Origin: Bacteroidota bacterium
GTDB lineage: Bacteria > Bacteroidota > Ignavibacteria > Ignavibacteriales > Melioribacteraceae
Reading direction: 5' to 3'
DNA length: 14,268 nucleotides
Assembly: GCA_023447335.1 (NCBI GenBank)
Contig: JAEXOD010000131.1
Location: 1 to 14,268 of the forward strand
Shown: piece after piece, positions 7,567-14,268 of the stretch
Layout of the letters: each line of letters begins with the position of its first letter
How positions within the stretch are numbered: the first letter of the stretch is position 1
Program-made: the position numbers and the translations under genes
Notes under the pieces: generated by a model
Database searches by the model: none
Told to the model about the DNA's origin: nothing
The model's input: only the letters and a program-made list of their open reading frames with translations

Positions 7567-9030
7567 ATGGATAAAAAATCAATACTATTTGTTTTGTTTG
7601 TTTTAATTTTTGGACACCTATCTGCTCAAAGTTTACCGATTAATGATTTATATAATACTTACGAAAACTTTAAAGAAAACAGAATTACGATTAAACGCTT
7701 TACTCATTCTGATCTAATGCCTATTTTGCGGGAAAAAGGGAACAATAAAACCTTTAAATTTGAGCAAGTCGGTAAATCTATTGAAGGACGATCAATAAAT
7801 ATGCTTACTCTCGGTAAGGGAGATATAACGGTTTTTGCGTGGTCTCAAATGCATGGTGACGAACCAACCGCAACAATGGCGTTATTGGATTTGTTTAATT
7901 TTTTTGAGAATAAAACTCAGTTTACCGAACTTAAGGAATTGTTGTTAAATAAACTTACAATTCATTTTGTGCCTATGGTAAACCCTGACGGTGCCGAAAG
8001 ATATACTCGCCGAAACAGAGCGAAAATTGATTTGAACCGTGACGCCCTAAGAAAAACCAACCCTGAATCTAGAATGCTGGTAAAACTGCAAAAACGATTA
8101 AAACCAAAATTCGGGTTTAATTTACATGATCAAGGATCACTTTATACTGCGGGTAATACTTACAAAACAGCAACTATTTCTATTCTGTTGCCGGCTTTTA
8201 ATTATGATAAAGAAATTAATGATGTTAGAAGTAACGGTATGAAAGTAATTGTTGATATGAACAAATCGTTATCTAAATTTATACCCGGACATATCGGAAG
8301 ATATGACGATTCTTTTGAGCCTCGTGCTTTCGGTGATAATTTTGTTAAGTGGGGCACAAGTTCTATTTTAATAGAATCCGGCGGGTGGAAAGATGATTAT
8401 GAAAAACAATTTGTAAGAAAACTTAATTATTTAGCAATACTTTCCGGATTATACTCAATAGCAACCCAAAGTTATAACAGTAACAATATAGACGACTATT
8501 TTGCAATTCCGGAAAATAATAATGTTCTATACGATATGTTAATTCGCAACGTAAAAACAGTAATAGCCGATTCAATTATTACAACAGATATTGCAATTAA
8601 TAGAAATGAATCTACACATAAAAGCAAGGAAGTTTTTTTCCGTAGTTCAATTACCGAATTTGGAGACCAATCCACATTTTTCGGACATGACGAATTCTGC
8701 TTTGATAGTATGTTGGTTGTACCGGGTAAAGTTTACGAAACGACTTTCGAAAACATTGAAGACACCGAAAATTTGGATTTTGACGAATTGTTATCTTCCG
8801 GATATTGTTATATAAAAGTTAAAAATATACCCGATAAACTACAATTTACAAAACTTCCGATTAATATAGTTTCACCCGATTTTATTGCACCTAACGAAAT
8901 TTCATTAGGAAATCCGGCAAATTTTGCGATTTTAGAAAATAATAAGACAAGATATACTATTATAAACGGTTTTTTGTATGACATTTTGATTAAAAAGAGT
9001 TATATTTATAATTCAATTATTTTTAAATAA
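7567..9030 (+). CDS. Exported M14-family zinc carboxypeptidase
   Basis: The 487-residue product starts with a signal peptide (MDKKSILFVLFVLIFGHLSA, likely cut before Q21). The M14 catalytic domain covers about 50-300. Zinc ligands are H96 and E99 in SQMHGDEP and H187 in FNLHDQ. Substrate-binding N157/R158 lie in DLNRDA, NPDGAERY is at 139-146, and the general base is E270 in ILIESGG. All key residues are present, so an active metallocarboxypeptidase is expected, acting on peptides or peptidoglycan fragments in the periplasm or outside. The C-terminal part (about 310-487) is not recognised and lacks the PNPFNP-type sorting domain seen in the hydrolase at 2142. No SD precedes ATG 7567. The ECF sigma gene starts 13 bp after the stop, suggesting one transcript. 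Confidence 0.9.
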   Translation: MDKKSILFVLFVLIFGHLSAQSLPINDLYNTYENFKENRITIKRFTHSDLMPILREKGNNKTFKFEQVGKSIEGRSINMLTLGKGDITVFAWSQMHGDEPTATMALLDLFNFFENKTQFTELKELLLNKLTIHFVPMVNPDGAERYTRRNRAKIDLNRDALRKTNPESRMLVKLQKRLKPKFGFNLHDQGSLYTAGNTYKTATISILLPAFNYDKEINDVRSNGMKVIVDMNKSLSKFIPGHIGRYDDSFEPRAFGDNFVKWGTSSILIESGGWKDDYEKQFVRKLNYLAILSGLYSIATQSYNSNNIDDYFAIPENNNVLYDMLIRNVKTVIADSIITTDIAINRNESTHKSKEVFFRSSITEFGDQSTFFGHDEFCFDSMLVVPGKVYETTFENIEDTENLDFDELLSSGYCYIKVKNIPDKLQFTKLPINIVSPDFIAPNEISLGNPANFAILENNKTRYTIINGFLYDILIKKSYIYNSIIFK

Positions 9031-9043
9031 AATTAACTAATTG

Positions 9044-9634
9044 ATGTATCAGGAAGCGAACGAAAAAGAGAATACTTTAAACAAAGTCGATTATGCCGAA
9101 TTTGAAAAAGAGGTGATTCCTCATACCACTTCTTTGTATAATTTTGCTTTTCAAATGACCGGCGATAGTGATGAAGCTAATGACCTTGTTCAGGAAACCT
9201 TAATTAAGGCATTCCGCTTTTTTGATAGATTTGAACGTGGTACAAACATAAAAGGCTGGCTATTTAGAATTCTTAAAAACTCCTTTATTAACGAATTTAG
9301 GAAAGGAGTTAAAGGTCCTTCACGTGTTGATTACGACGATGTTCAGAATTTTTACGAAACAATTGCCGAAAGCGAAATTAAAACAAAGCATTATGAAGAA
9401 GATGCCTTTAATCAACTTTTGGATGATGATATATCAATAGCTTTAGAAAAACTTCCGGAAGATTTTAGAACGGTAATTATTTTAAACGATATCGAAGGTT
9501 TTACTTACGAAGAAATTGCAGATTTTGTGGATTGCCCGGTAGGTACCGTAAGAAGTCGTTTGCACCGTGCTCGCAAAATGTTATACACCCAACTTTACGA
9601 TTACGCAAAAAATCGCGGTTACGTATCCAAGTAG
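9044..9634 (+). CDS. ECF-type RNA polymerase sigma factor (sigma-70 family)
   Basis: The 196-residue protein has sigma region 2 at about 30-88 (LYNFAFQMTGDSDEANDLVQ, then KAFRFFDRF and the -10-recognition part KGWLFRILKNSFINEFRK). An acidic linker follows, then region 4 at about 127-185 (LPEDFRTVIIL, helix-turn-helix FTYEEIADFVDCPVGTVRSR, LHRARKML). This two-domain layout without regions 1 and 3 defines ECF sigma factors. I start it at ATG 9044; an in-frame TTG at 9041 would add one residue. No SD is visible for either. It lies 13 bp after the carboxypeptidase gene and 90 bp before bS21. No anti-sigma gene with a membrane segment is adjacent on either side, so how its activity is controlled cannot be read here. 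Confidence 0.92.
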   Translation: MYQEANEKENTLNKVDYAEFEKEVIPHTTSLYNFAFQMTGDSDEANDLVQETLIKAFRFFDRFERGTNIKGWLFRILKNSFINEFRKGVKGPSRVDYDDVQNFYETIAESEIKTKHYEEDAFNQLLDDDISIALEKLPEDFRTVIILNDIEGFTYEEIADFVDCPVGTVRSRLHRARKMLYTQLYDYAKNRGYVSK

Positions 9635-9653
9635 TTTTACCCAAAATTATTAA

Positions 9654-9685
9654 CTTGCAAAACCAAAAAAATATTATTAAATTTA
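9654..9685 (+). promoter_or_regulatory. Candidate promoter of the bS21 gene
   Basis: CTTG at 9654-9657 and TAAATTTA at 9678-9685 are separated by 20 bases. This fits the Bacteroidota promoter pattern TTTG-N19-21-TAnnTTTG, with one mismatch in each box. It would start transcription about 30 bases before the rpsU start and uncouple bS21 from the sigma gene. Confidence 0.4.
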
Positions 9686-9710
9686 AGGACGATATTTTTT
9701 AAACTTTTAA

Positions 9711-9727
9711 GGCAGGTGATAAACTTG
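9711..9727 (+). promoter_or_regulatory. Strong Shine-Dalgarno with TTG start for bS21
   Basis: AGGTGAT (9714-9720) is an uninterrupted 7-base match to the consensus SD AAGGAGGTGAT, preceded by AAGG (9709-9712). It sits 4 bases before TTG 9725. The in-frame GTG at 9716 lies inside this SD and is therefore unlikely to be the start. It is by far the best SD in the window. Confidence 0.75.
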
Positions 9728-9922
9728 GTAGGAATAGTCGTTCAAGAAAACGAATCAATCGACAGAGCGTTGAAGAGATTCAAGAAAAAATATGAAAGAA
9801 GCGGTATCTTAAAAGAATACAAAAAAAGAACTGCTTTTACAAAACCGTCGGTTGAAAAACGCATGGAACGTATTAAAGCAAAAAGAAGAGCTTCAAAAGG
9901 CACACAAATGCGTGAACGATAG
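9725..9922 (+). CDS. rpsU: 30S ribosomal protein bS21
   Basis: Starting at TTG 9725, the 65-residue basic protein reads MVGIVVQENESIDRALKRFK and continues with KKYERSGILKEYKKR and SVEKRMERIKAKRRASK, which is the standard bS21 sequence. The start is chosen because bS21 proteins begin at or near VGIVVQENE and because AGGTGAT lies just upstream. An earlier GTG (9716) would add three residues and fall inside the SD. bS21 is a late-binding small-subunit protein near the 3' end of 16S rRNA. In Bacteroidota such as Flavobacterium it helps hide the anti-SD sequence, and rpsU there keeps a strong SD as a likely autoregulatory device. The same arrangement is seen here. A strong terminator follows 14 bases after the stop, and a candidate promoter precedes it. 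Confidence 0.95.
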   Translation: MVGIVVQENESIDRALKRFKKKYERSGILKEYKKRTAFTKPSVEKRMERIKAKRRASKGTQMRER

Positions 9923-9935
9923 TAATTTTTACTTG

Positions 9936-9961
9936 ACCCCTTACCAAAGGGGTTTTTTTTT
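9936..9961 (+). terminator. Rho-independent terminator of rpsU
   Basis: ACCCCTT (9936-9942) pairs perfectly with AAGGGGT (9947-9953) across an ACCA loop and runs into nine T residues. This is a textbook intrinsic terminator. It ends just where the repeat block begins. Confidence 0.92.
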
Positions 9962-10090
9962 ATACTGCCACCGTTTTTAAGAATTAATTTAACATTCCAA
10001 ATTATTTTTTCAATTTGAAATTCATAATTCATCTTTGAAAATTATTTTTCCAATTCAACATTCAAAATTCACAATTCAAAATTATTCTCC

Positions 10091-10110
10091 CCAATCCCTA
10101 AAGGAATTGG
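10091..10110. repeat. Hairpin CCAATCCCTAAAGGAATTGG inside repeat copy 1
   Basis: The 20 bases fold on themselves with CCAAT pairing ATTGG and CCT pairing AGG, with a single C:A mismatch between. The same element recurs at 10226-10246 with one extra A. This makes it the best conserved part of the repeat unit. Confidence 0.65.
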
Positions 10111-10225
10111 CTAATTTTCAAACCTAATTATTTTGTTTTAATGCTATCCTGCTACCATTCTAAAAAATTAATTCATCATTCAAAATTGTTTTCCAATTCA
10201 ACATTCAAAATTCAAAATTATTCCC

Positions 10226-10246
10226 CCAAATCCCTAAAGGAATTGG
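10226..10246. repeat. Hairpin CCAAATCCCTAAAGGAATTGG inside repeat copy 2
   Basis: This is the second copy of the hairpin at 10091, differing by one inserted A in the left arm. The third repeat copy ends before this element. Confidence 0.65.
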
Positions 10247-10374
10247 CTACATTTCGAACCAGATTATTTTGTATTTATACTACCCGGCTACCATTTTGAA
10301 GAATTAATTCATCATTGAAAATTATTTTTTCAATTCAGCATTCAGAATTCAAAATTCAAAATTCAAAATTATTC

Positions 10375-12549
10375 TCATCCTATTTCGCTGTAAACCAAAT
10401 TATCATAATACTTTTTATGTATTGTTTCTTTTACAATTATATTTTCTTGTTTTTGTAATTTAGGATCGTTTAATATAATCGAAAAAGCTTCCTCTTTTGT
10501 ATTGGTTAAAATATCAGAATCATTAACAATATCGGCAAATTTTAACTCAGGAAAACCGCTTTGTTTCGTTCCGAAAATATCTCCCGGTCCGCGAAGTTTT
10601 AAATCTATTTCCGATAAATCAAAACCGCTTGAAAACTGTACTAAACTTCGCATGCGAATTTGCGTTTTAAAATACTCAATTTGTTTTTTGCTTAAATAGT
10701 TAAAATTTAGATTAATTTTATTGATATTAACCAATAAATCCGGGGAAACCACTAAAATGCAATATGACTGCAAATCACTTCTCCCGACTCTTCCCCGTAA
10801 TTGATGCAATTGCGATAAACCGAATCTAAAAGCATCGTTAATTACTATTAAATTTGTATTTGGTATATCAATCCCCACCTCAATAACTGTTGTTGCTATT
10901 AGTACGTCATATTTACCTTTGGAAAACTCAAGCATTATTTCTTCTTTTTCTTTCCAATTCATTTTTCCGTGTAATAGCCCTACTCTTACTTCCTTTAATT
11001 CGTTTTCGCAAAGATGCACATAGTATGTTTCGGCAGCTTTTAAATCCAGTTTTTCGGAATCTTCAACTAAAGGATAAACTAAGAATGTTTGAAATCCTTT
11101 TCTAGAATTTTCTACTATAAAAGAATAAATATTTGGCAACGCCGTATCAGCTCGCAGAAATGTTTTAATCGGCAATCTACCCTTTGGTAATTCATTTATT
11201 ACCGAAATATCTAAATCGCCGTAAACGGTCATACTTAAAGTTCTTGGTATTGGGGTTGCGGACATTACTAAAATATCCGGTGTAACTCCTTTATCAATTA
11301 ATAATGATCTTTGATTTACTCCGAATCTATGCTGTTCGTCAATAATAACCAAACCTAATTTGTTAAATTCAACCTTTTCTTCAATTAATGCATGAGTGCC
11401 TACAACAATATTTATTTTTCCGCATGCAATATGGCTTAATATGTCTATTCGCTCTGCTTTTGTTTGACTTCCTATTAACAGTCCTATTTCATAACCTAAT
11501 ATTTCGGTCATTTTACTTATGCTTTTAAAGTGTTGTTGTGCTAAAATTTCTGTCGGAGCCATTAAAACTGCCTGATATCCGTTAGATACTGCAATTATCA
11601 TGGAAATAACCGAAACCACCGTTTTACCGCTTCCGACATCCCCCTGAAGCAATCTATTCATCGGTTTTGGGCTTTCCATATCCCTGCGTATTTCGCCAAG
11701 CACCTTTAACTGTGATTGTGTTAATTCAAAGGGTAATGAATTTAGAAATCTTTTAATCGGTTCGGAATATACCGAGAAACTTATACCTGTATTACTTAGT
11801 TTATAGTGTTGATGCTTTAAGGCAACAAGACACTCAATATAAAATAATTCTTCATATTTAAATCTATTAATTGCACTATTAAGTTTATCGATATTTTCAG
11901 GGAAGTGAATATTTTGTAACGCTTCGTTAATTGAAAGTAAATTATATTTTGATATTATGTTTGCGGGTAATGTTTCGGCAGCCATACCGACGTAATTTGA
12001 TACCACGTCATTTATTATTGAACGTAAACCATATTCACCCAAACTAACATCTTTAAGTTCTTGCGGTACTTTATAAATCGGGATTATTTTACCCGTATGT
12101 AAAAAATCAGTTTCTTCTTCTTTAAGTTTATCATAATCGGGATGAGTAAATTGTAAATTTCCGTAACGGGAAAGGCTCGGTTTTCCCGAAATTGCATAAG
12201 TATCGTTAACTGTAAAAACTTTTTCAAAATAACTAATTCTTTGAAACCACACACAAGAAAACATCCCTTTTGGCGTAGTGAACTCAATCCTCAACAACGA
12301 TTTTTTACCGTAATGTACTTTTTCCGTATGCATTACTTTGCCGATTACGGTAACCTCACCTTCAAAACCTTGCCCCACATAAAAAATAACTTCTTTTACA
12401 TTTAGCATTTTACTGCGGTCTAAATGTTTTGAAGGAAAATAAAACAATAAATCATTTACGGTCTTTATACCCACTTTGGCAAAAGCTGCTGCACGTTTTG
12501 CCCCCACAGATTTTAAATAATTAACCGGTGTATTTAAGTTATTCGACAT
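10375..12549 (-). CDS. recG: ATP-dependent DNA helicase RecG
   Basis: The 724-residue protein has the full RecG layout. An N-terminal wedge/OB region (about 55-145; YFPSKHLDRS near 37-46) binds branched DNA. The SF2 helicase motor has Walker A GDVGSGKT (303-310), motif Ia APTEILAQQH, Walker B DEQH (404-407) in IIDEQHRFGVNQR, motif III SATPIPRTLSM, motif V TTVIEVGIDIPN and motif VI QLRGRVGRSD. The C-terminal part includes LKLRGPGDIFGTKQSGFPEL, the RecG TRG-type region. RecG reverses stalled replication forks and unwinds D-loops, R-loops and Holliday junctions. I start at ATG 12549; a GTG two codons upstream (12555) is possible, and neither has an SD. It lies 62 bp after the DUF3427 helicase gene on the same strand with no clear terminator between, so some read-through is likely. 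Its stop codon abuts the repeat block. Confidence 0.97.
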   Translation of the reverse strand: MSNNLNTPVNYLKSVGAKRAAAFAKVGIKTVNDLLFYFPSKHLDRSKMLNVKEVIFYVGQGFEGEVTVIGKVMHTEKVHYGKKSLLRIEFTTPKGMFSCVWFQRISYFEKVFTVNDTYAISGKPSLSRYGNLQFTHPDYDKLKEEETDFLHTGKIIPIYKVPQELKDVSLGEYGLRSIINDVVSNYVGMAAETLPANIISKYNLLSINEALQNIHFPENIDKLNSAINRFKYEELFYIECLVALKHQHYKLSNTGISFSVYSEPIKRFLNSLPFELTQSQLKVLGEIRRDMESPKPMNRLLQGDVGSGKTVVSVISMIIAVSNGYQAVLMAPTEILAQQHFKSISKMTEILGYEIGLLIGSQTKAERIDILSHIACGKINIVVGTHALIEEKVEFNKLGLVIIDEQHRFGVNQRSLLIDKGVTPDILVMSATPIPRTLSMTVYGDLDISVINELPKGRLPIKTFLRADTALPNIYSFIVENSRKGFQTFLVYPLVEDSEKLDLKAAETYYVHLCENELKEVRVGLLHGKMNWKEKEEIMLEFSKGKYDVLIATTVIEVGIDIPNTNLIVINDAFRFGLSQLHQLRGRVGRSDLQSYCILVVSPDLLVNINKINLNFNYLSKKQIEYFKTQIRMRSLVQFSSGFDLSEIDLKLRGPGDIFGTKQSGFPELKFADIVNDSDILTNTKEEAFSIILNDPKLQKQENIIVKETIHKKYYDNLVYSEIG

Positions 12550-12611
12550 TAACACTATAGATTTATTAATGTAAAAATAGTGAAAGAAAAGAAGAAATGA
12601 AATAATTTAAA

Positions 12612-14268
12612 TTAAACAGCTAGTTTTTCGGCATCCCTTTTTAGATTGTTTGGTAATGGACTTTCCAATTTCCAAATAATATTCATTGGTTTACTTCCAT
12701 TGTGACTATCATATTTAGCCCGACCTAAAAATACATAACCTTGAGTTCTCTTGTACTCGTCTTTTTTTGATTCACGTAAAAATAGTAAAATATTTTTATT
12801 AATTGCATGATGATTAATGTATGACGAACCCTTTGGTGAAGTCTCGGCGGTAGCATTTTGCGATTGCCAATGAAACAGTAAGTCATTAATTGCATAATCA
12901 TTATACATAGTTGTAGGTGAATAGTCATCTTCACTTTTCTCAAGTGTAATAAAAATCAACTCTGTATTTAATTCCTTATTATACGCCACCCCTTCACTTA
13001 TTCTACTTTTATTTTCAAAAGTATTAAAATTAAATGCCGATAATATTTGATCACGTGTATATCTGCTATGGGCCATAAGAGGTTGGTTGTATGGTAATTT
13101 TTCTTCATATTCCATGTGAGAGATAACATCTAAGCGATATTCAAGAAATTCAATAATTTCGTTCTTAATAAATTCATTTCTTCCAATCTGTTTTATGGCA
13201 TCCGTAACAGTATTATATTTTTTCGATTCAGTATAAAAATCATAATACAACATATTAATCATTAATTTATCTGTTTCAGATTCAAATGATTTCACATTAA
13301 AGTTATTTTTTGCTACCTGAAGCACAAAACTTAAATAACTATAAGAATCACATATCAACCATTTTCTAAAAATCATCTTTGTCAAAATATTTAAATCAGT
13401 CCCATCAAATTCCTTTATAATTTTCGCTTCATATAGAAATTCCGTCCAACAAATTGATTTGTAAATTCTCTCTAAAGTAAGGTTATTCATTTTACAAAAA
13501 TTTTTCAAATTTAATTCAATGTTATATCTATGTTGAAAATTGATAATCAAATTAATTATATTGTTTCTGGTTTTTGTTATATAACCCCGTATATTATTTA
13601 GAATATACTCCTTCGCTTTTTTTTCAATTATTATTGAACAACCCAACGGTAAAACAGGGAAATCCTTTTCTATTTCTTCAAGAGTAGAATGTTTAGTTTT
13701 ACCAATTATTGCTCTAAATTTTTCCTCAAAATTATATTCTGCACGTGCATTTCCAACGAAATCTAACACTGTTAAACATTCTTTATTATCTATTTTACGT
13801 AACCCCCTTCCTAATTGCTGTAAAAAGATTGTTAAGCTTTCAGTGGGTCTTAAAAAAAGCACTGTATCAATTTCAGGTATATCAACACCTTCGTTAAATA
13901 TGTCAACAACAAATAAATAATTAATTATTTTCTTTCTTAATTTTCTATTTAACTCATCTCGGTATTCGTTCCTCTCGGCAACTAAATAATCCGCTTTTAA
14001 CCCAGCAGTTATAAATTTTTCCGCCATATATTTTGCATGTTCAACTGAGACACAAAATCCTAATGCGCAAACGTTTTGGTAATCAGAAAGATAATATTTA
14101 CATTTATCAATTATAAGAGCTGTTCTGGAGTCGTTTTGTGTAAAAATATTAGTTAGTTCACTTGGTTGATATCTTCCATTAACCCAACTAATACTCCCTA
14201 AATCAACATTATCGGAAATTCCAAAATAATTAAATGGTGCTAAAATATCTTCATTAATCGCTTCAGGC
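12612..14268 (-). CDS. SF2 helicase with C-terminal DUF3427-type domain, N-terminus cut by window edge
   Basis: The minus-strand frame stays open from the window edge (first full codon at 14267) to TAA at 12612, 551 visible residues. An internal ATG at 14027 is not the true start: the 80 residues upstream are clearly part of the same protein (FNYFGISDNVDLG, GFCVSVEHAKY). The visible part holds the second helicase half, with motif IV GFCVSVEH (about 70-77), motif V VDIFNEGVDIPEIDTVLF (about 121-138) and motif VI FLQQLGRGLRK (about 148-158). A middle alpha-helical region follows, then a DUF3427-type domain (about 400-545) with YTRDQILSAF, SPTTMYNDYAI, LLFHWQSQN, FLGRAKY and a W-LESPLP end. Full-length relatives carry Walker A/B motifs and often an N-terminal phospholipase-D-type nuclease, and resemble restriction-system helicases. 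Those parts would lie beyond the right edge. recG follows on the same strand. Confidence 0.85.
   Translation of the reverse strand, partial: PEAINEDILAPFNYFGISDNVDLGSISWVNGRYQPSELTNIFTQNDSRTALIIDKCKYYLSDYQNVCALGFCVSVEHAKYMAEKFITAGLKADYLVAERNEYRDELNRKLRKKIINYLFVVDIFNEGVDIPEIDTVLFLRPTESLTIFLQQLGRGLRKIDNKECLTVLDFVGNARAEYNFEEKFRAIIGKTKHSTLEEIEKDFPVLPLGCSIIIEKKAKEYILNNIRGYITKTRNNIINLIINFQHRYNIELNLKNFCKMNNLTLERIYKSICWTEFLYEAKIIKEFDGTDLNILTKMIFRKWLICDSYSYLSFVLQVAKNNFNVKSFESETDKLMINMLYYDFYTESKKYNTVTDAIKQIGRNEFIKNEIIEFLEYRLDVISHMEYEEKLPYNQPLMAHSRYTRDQILSAFNFNTFENKSRISEGVAYNKELNTELIFITLEKSEDDYSPTTMYNDYAINDLLFHWQSQNATAETSPKGSSYINHHAINKNILLFLRESKKDEYKRTQGYVFLGRAKYDSHNGSKPMNIIWKLESPLPNNLKRDAEKLAV

Larger units (their letters stand above)
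9962..10374. repeat. Imperfect tandem repeat block (~136-bp unit) between rpsU and recG
   Basis: Landmarks recur in order. A gctaccatt-type motif is at 9967 (diverged), 10151 and 10287; AATTAATTCATCATT is at 10166 and 10302; then come CAATTCAACATTCAAAATTC-type runs, a CCCTAAAGGAATTGG hairpin, and TTATTTTGT. The last two copies are spaced exactly 136 bases. The first is about 184 bases from the second because of an internal duplication of the ATTCAT/TTTTTC part. The third copy is cut short at the recG stop codon. Each copy holds heptamer runs; in the last, TTCAAAA repeats three times without error (10348-10368). No open frame of gene quality is present. Such blocks could be old duplications, remnants of a small non-coding mobile element, or transcript-end structures. 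Confidence 0.8.

Noticed and set aside
9716..9922. GTG 9716 as the bS21 start
   Set aside because: The GTG is part of the SD sequence AGGTGAT and would add residues not usual in bS21. TTG 9725 fits both spacing and protein family.
9742..10032. Minus-strand open frame of 96 codons over rpsU and the repeat block
   Set aside because: It is antisense to bS21, crosses its terminator, and has a composition explained by those sequences.
9962..10374. CRISPR array or insertion sequence in the repeat block
   Set aside because: The spacing of copies is about 136-184 bases with diverged repeats and no short direct-repeat/spacer pattern. There is no transposase frame and no clear terminal inverted repeats or target duplication.
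12725..12943. Minus-strand open frame inside the DUF3427 helicase gene
   Set aside because: It overlaps the helicase in another frame, and the helicase frame carries the conserved residues. The same reasoning removes short frames inside the hybrid kinase, carboxypeptidase and recG genes.
12612..14027. Treating ATG 14027 as a complete start of the helicase
   Set aside because: The frame continues open to the window edge, and the upstream codons encode helicase sequence (GFCVSVEH), so this ATG is an internal methionine.

Overview
The window is A+T-rich and comes from a bacterium of the Bacteroidota/Chlorobiota/Ignavibacteriota group, most likely Ignavibacteria-like. The main pointer is a secreted hydrolase (2142-3338) with a C-terminal type IX secretion sorting domain opening with NFPNPFNPTTTI, the form typical of Ignavibacteria-like genomes. 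Further support comes from starts that mostly lack a good Shine-Dalgarno (SD) sequence, an ECF sigma factor of the usual Bacteroidota type, and intergenic runs of TTCAAAA heptamers. No rRNA, tRNA, CRISPR array or transposase is visible.

Layout. 1-923 (minus, cut by the left edge): NurA-like nuclease. 924-1144: structured spacer with three inverted repeats. 1145-2035 (minus): AraC-family regulator, divergent from 2142-3338 (plus), a T9SS-exported alpha/beta hydrolase ending in tandem hairpins. 3411-3755: non-coding. 3756-6899 (plus): large membrane hybrid histidine kinase. 6968-7504 (minus): thioredoxin-fold protein, divergent from 7567-9030 (plus), an exported M14 zinc carboxypeptidase. 9044-9634 (plus): ECF sigma factor. 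9725-9922 (plus): ribosomal protein bS21, with its own strong SD and a clear terminator. 9962-10374: imperfect ~136-bp tandem repeats. 10375-12549 (minus): RecG helicase. 12612-14268 (minus, cut by the right edge): SF2 helicase with a C-terminal DUF3427-type domain.

How the genes relate. Between about 1.1 and 12.5 kb lie ordinary signalling, export, transcription, translation and repair genes. At both ends are incomplete genes of families common in bacterial defence or DNA-processing cassettes: a NurA-type nuclease whose usual partner is a HerA ATPase, and a DUF3427 helicase of restriction-like type. Their partners or missing domains would lie outside the window, so no complete defence system can be shown here. 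The AraC regulator and the secreted esterase look like a regulator-target pair. The carboxypeptidase and sigma factor are 13 bp apart and probably co-transcribed. The most distinctive regulatory signal is at bS21: a near-perfect SD in front of a rare TTG start, in a stretch where other genes have weak or no SD.
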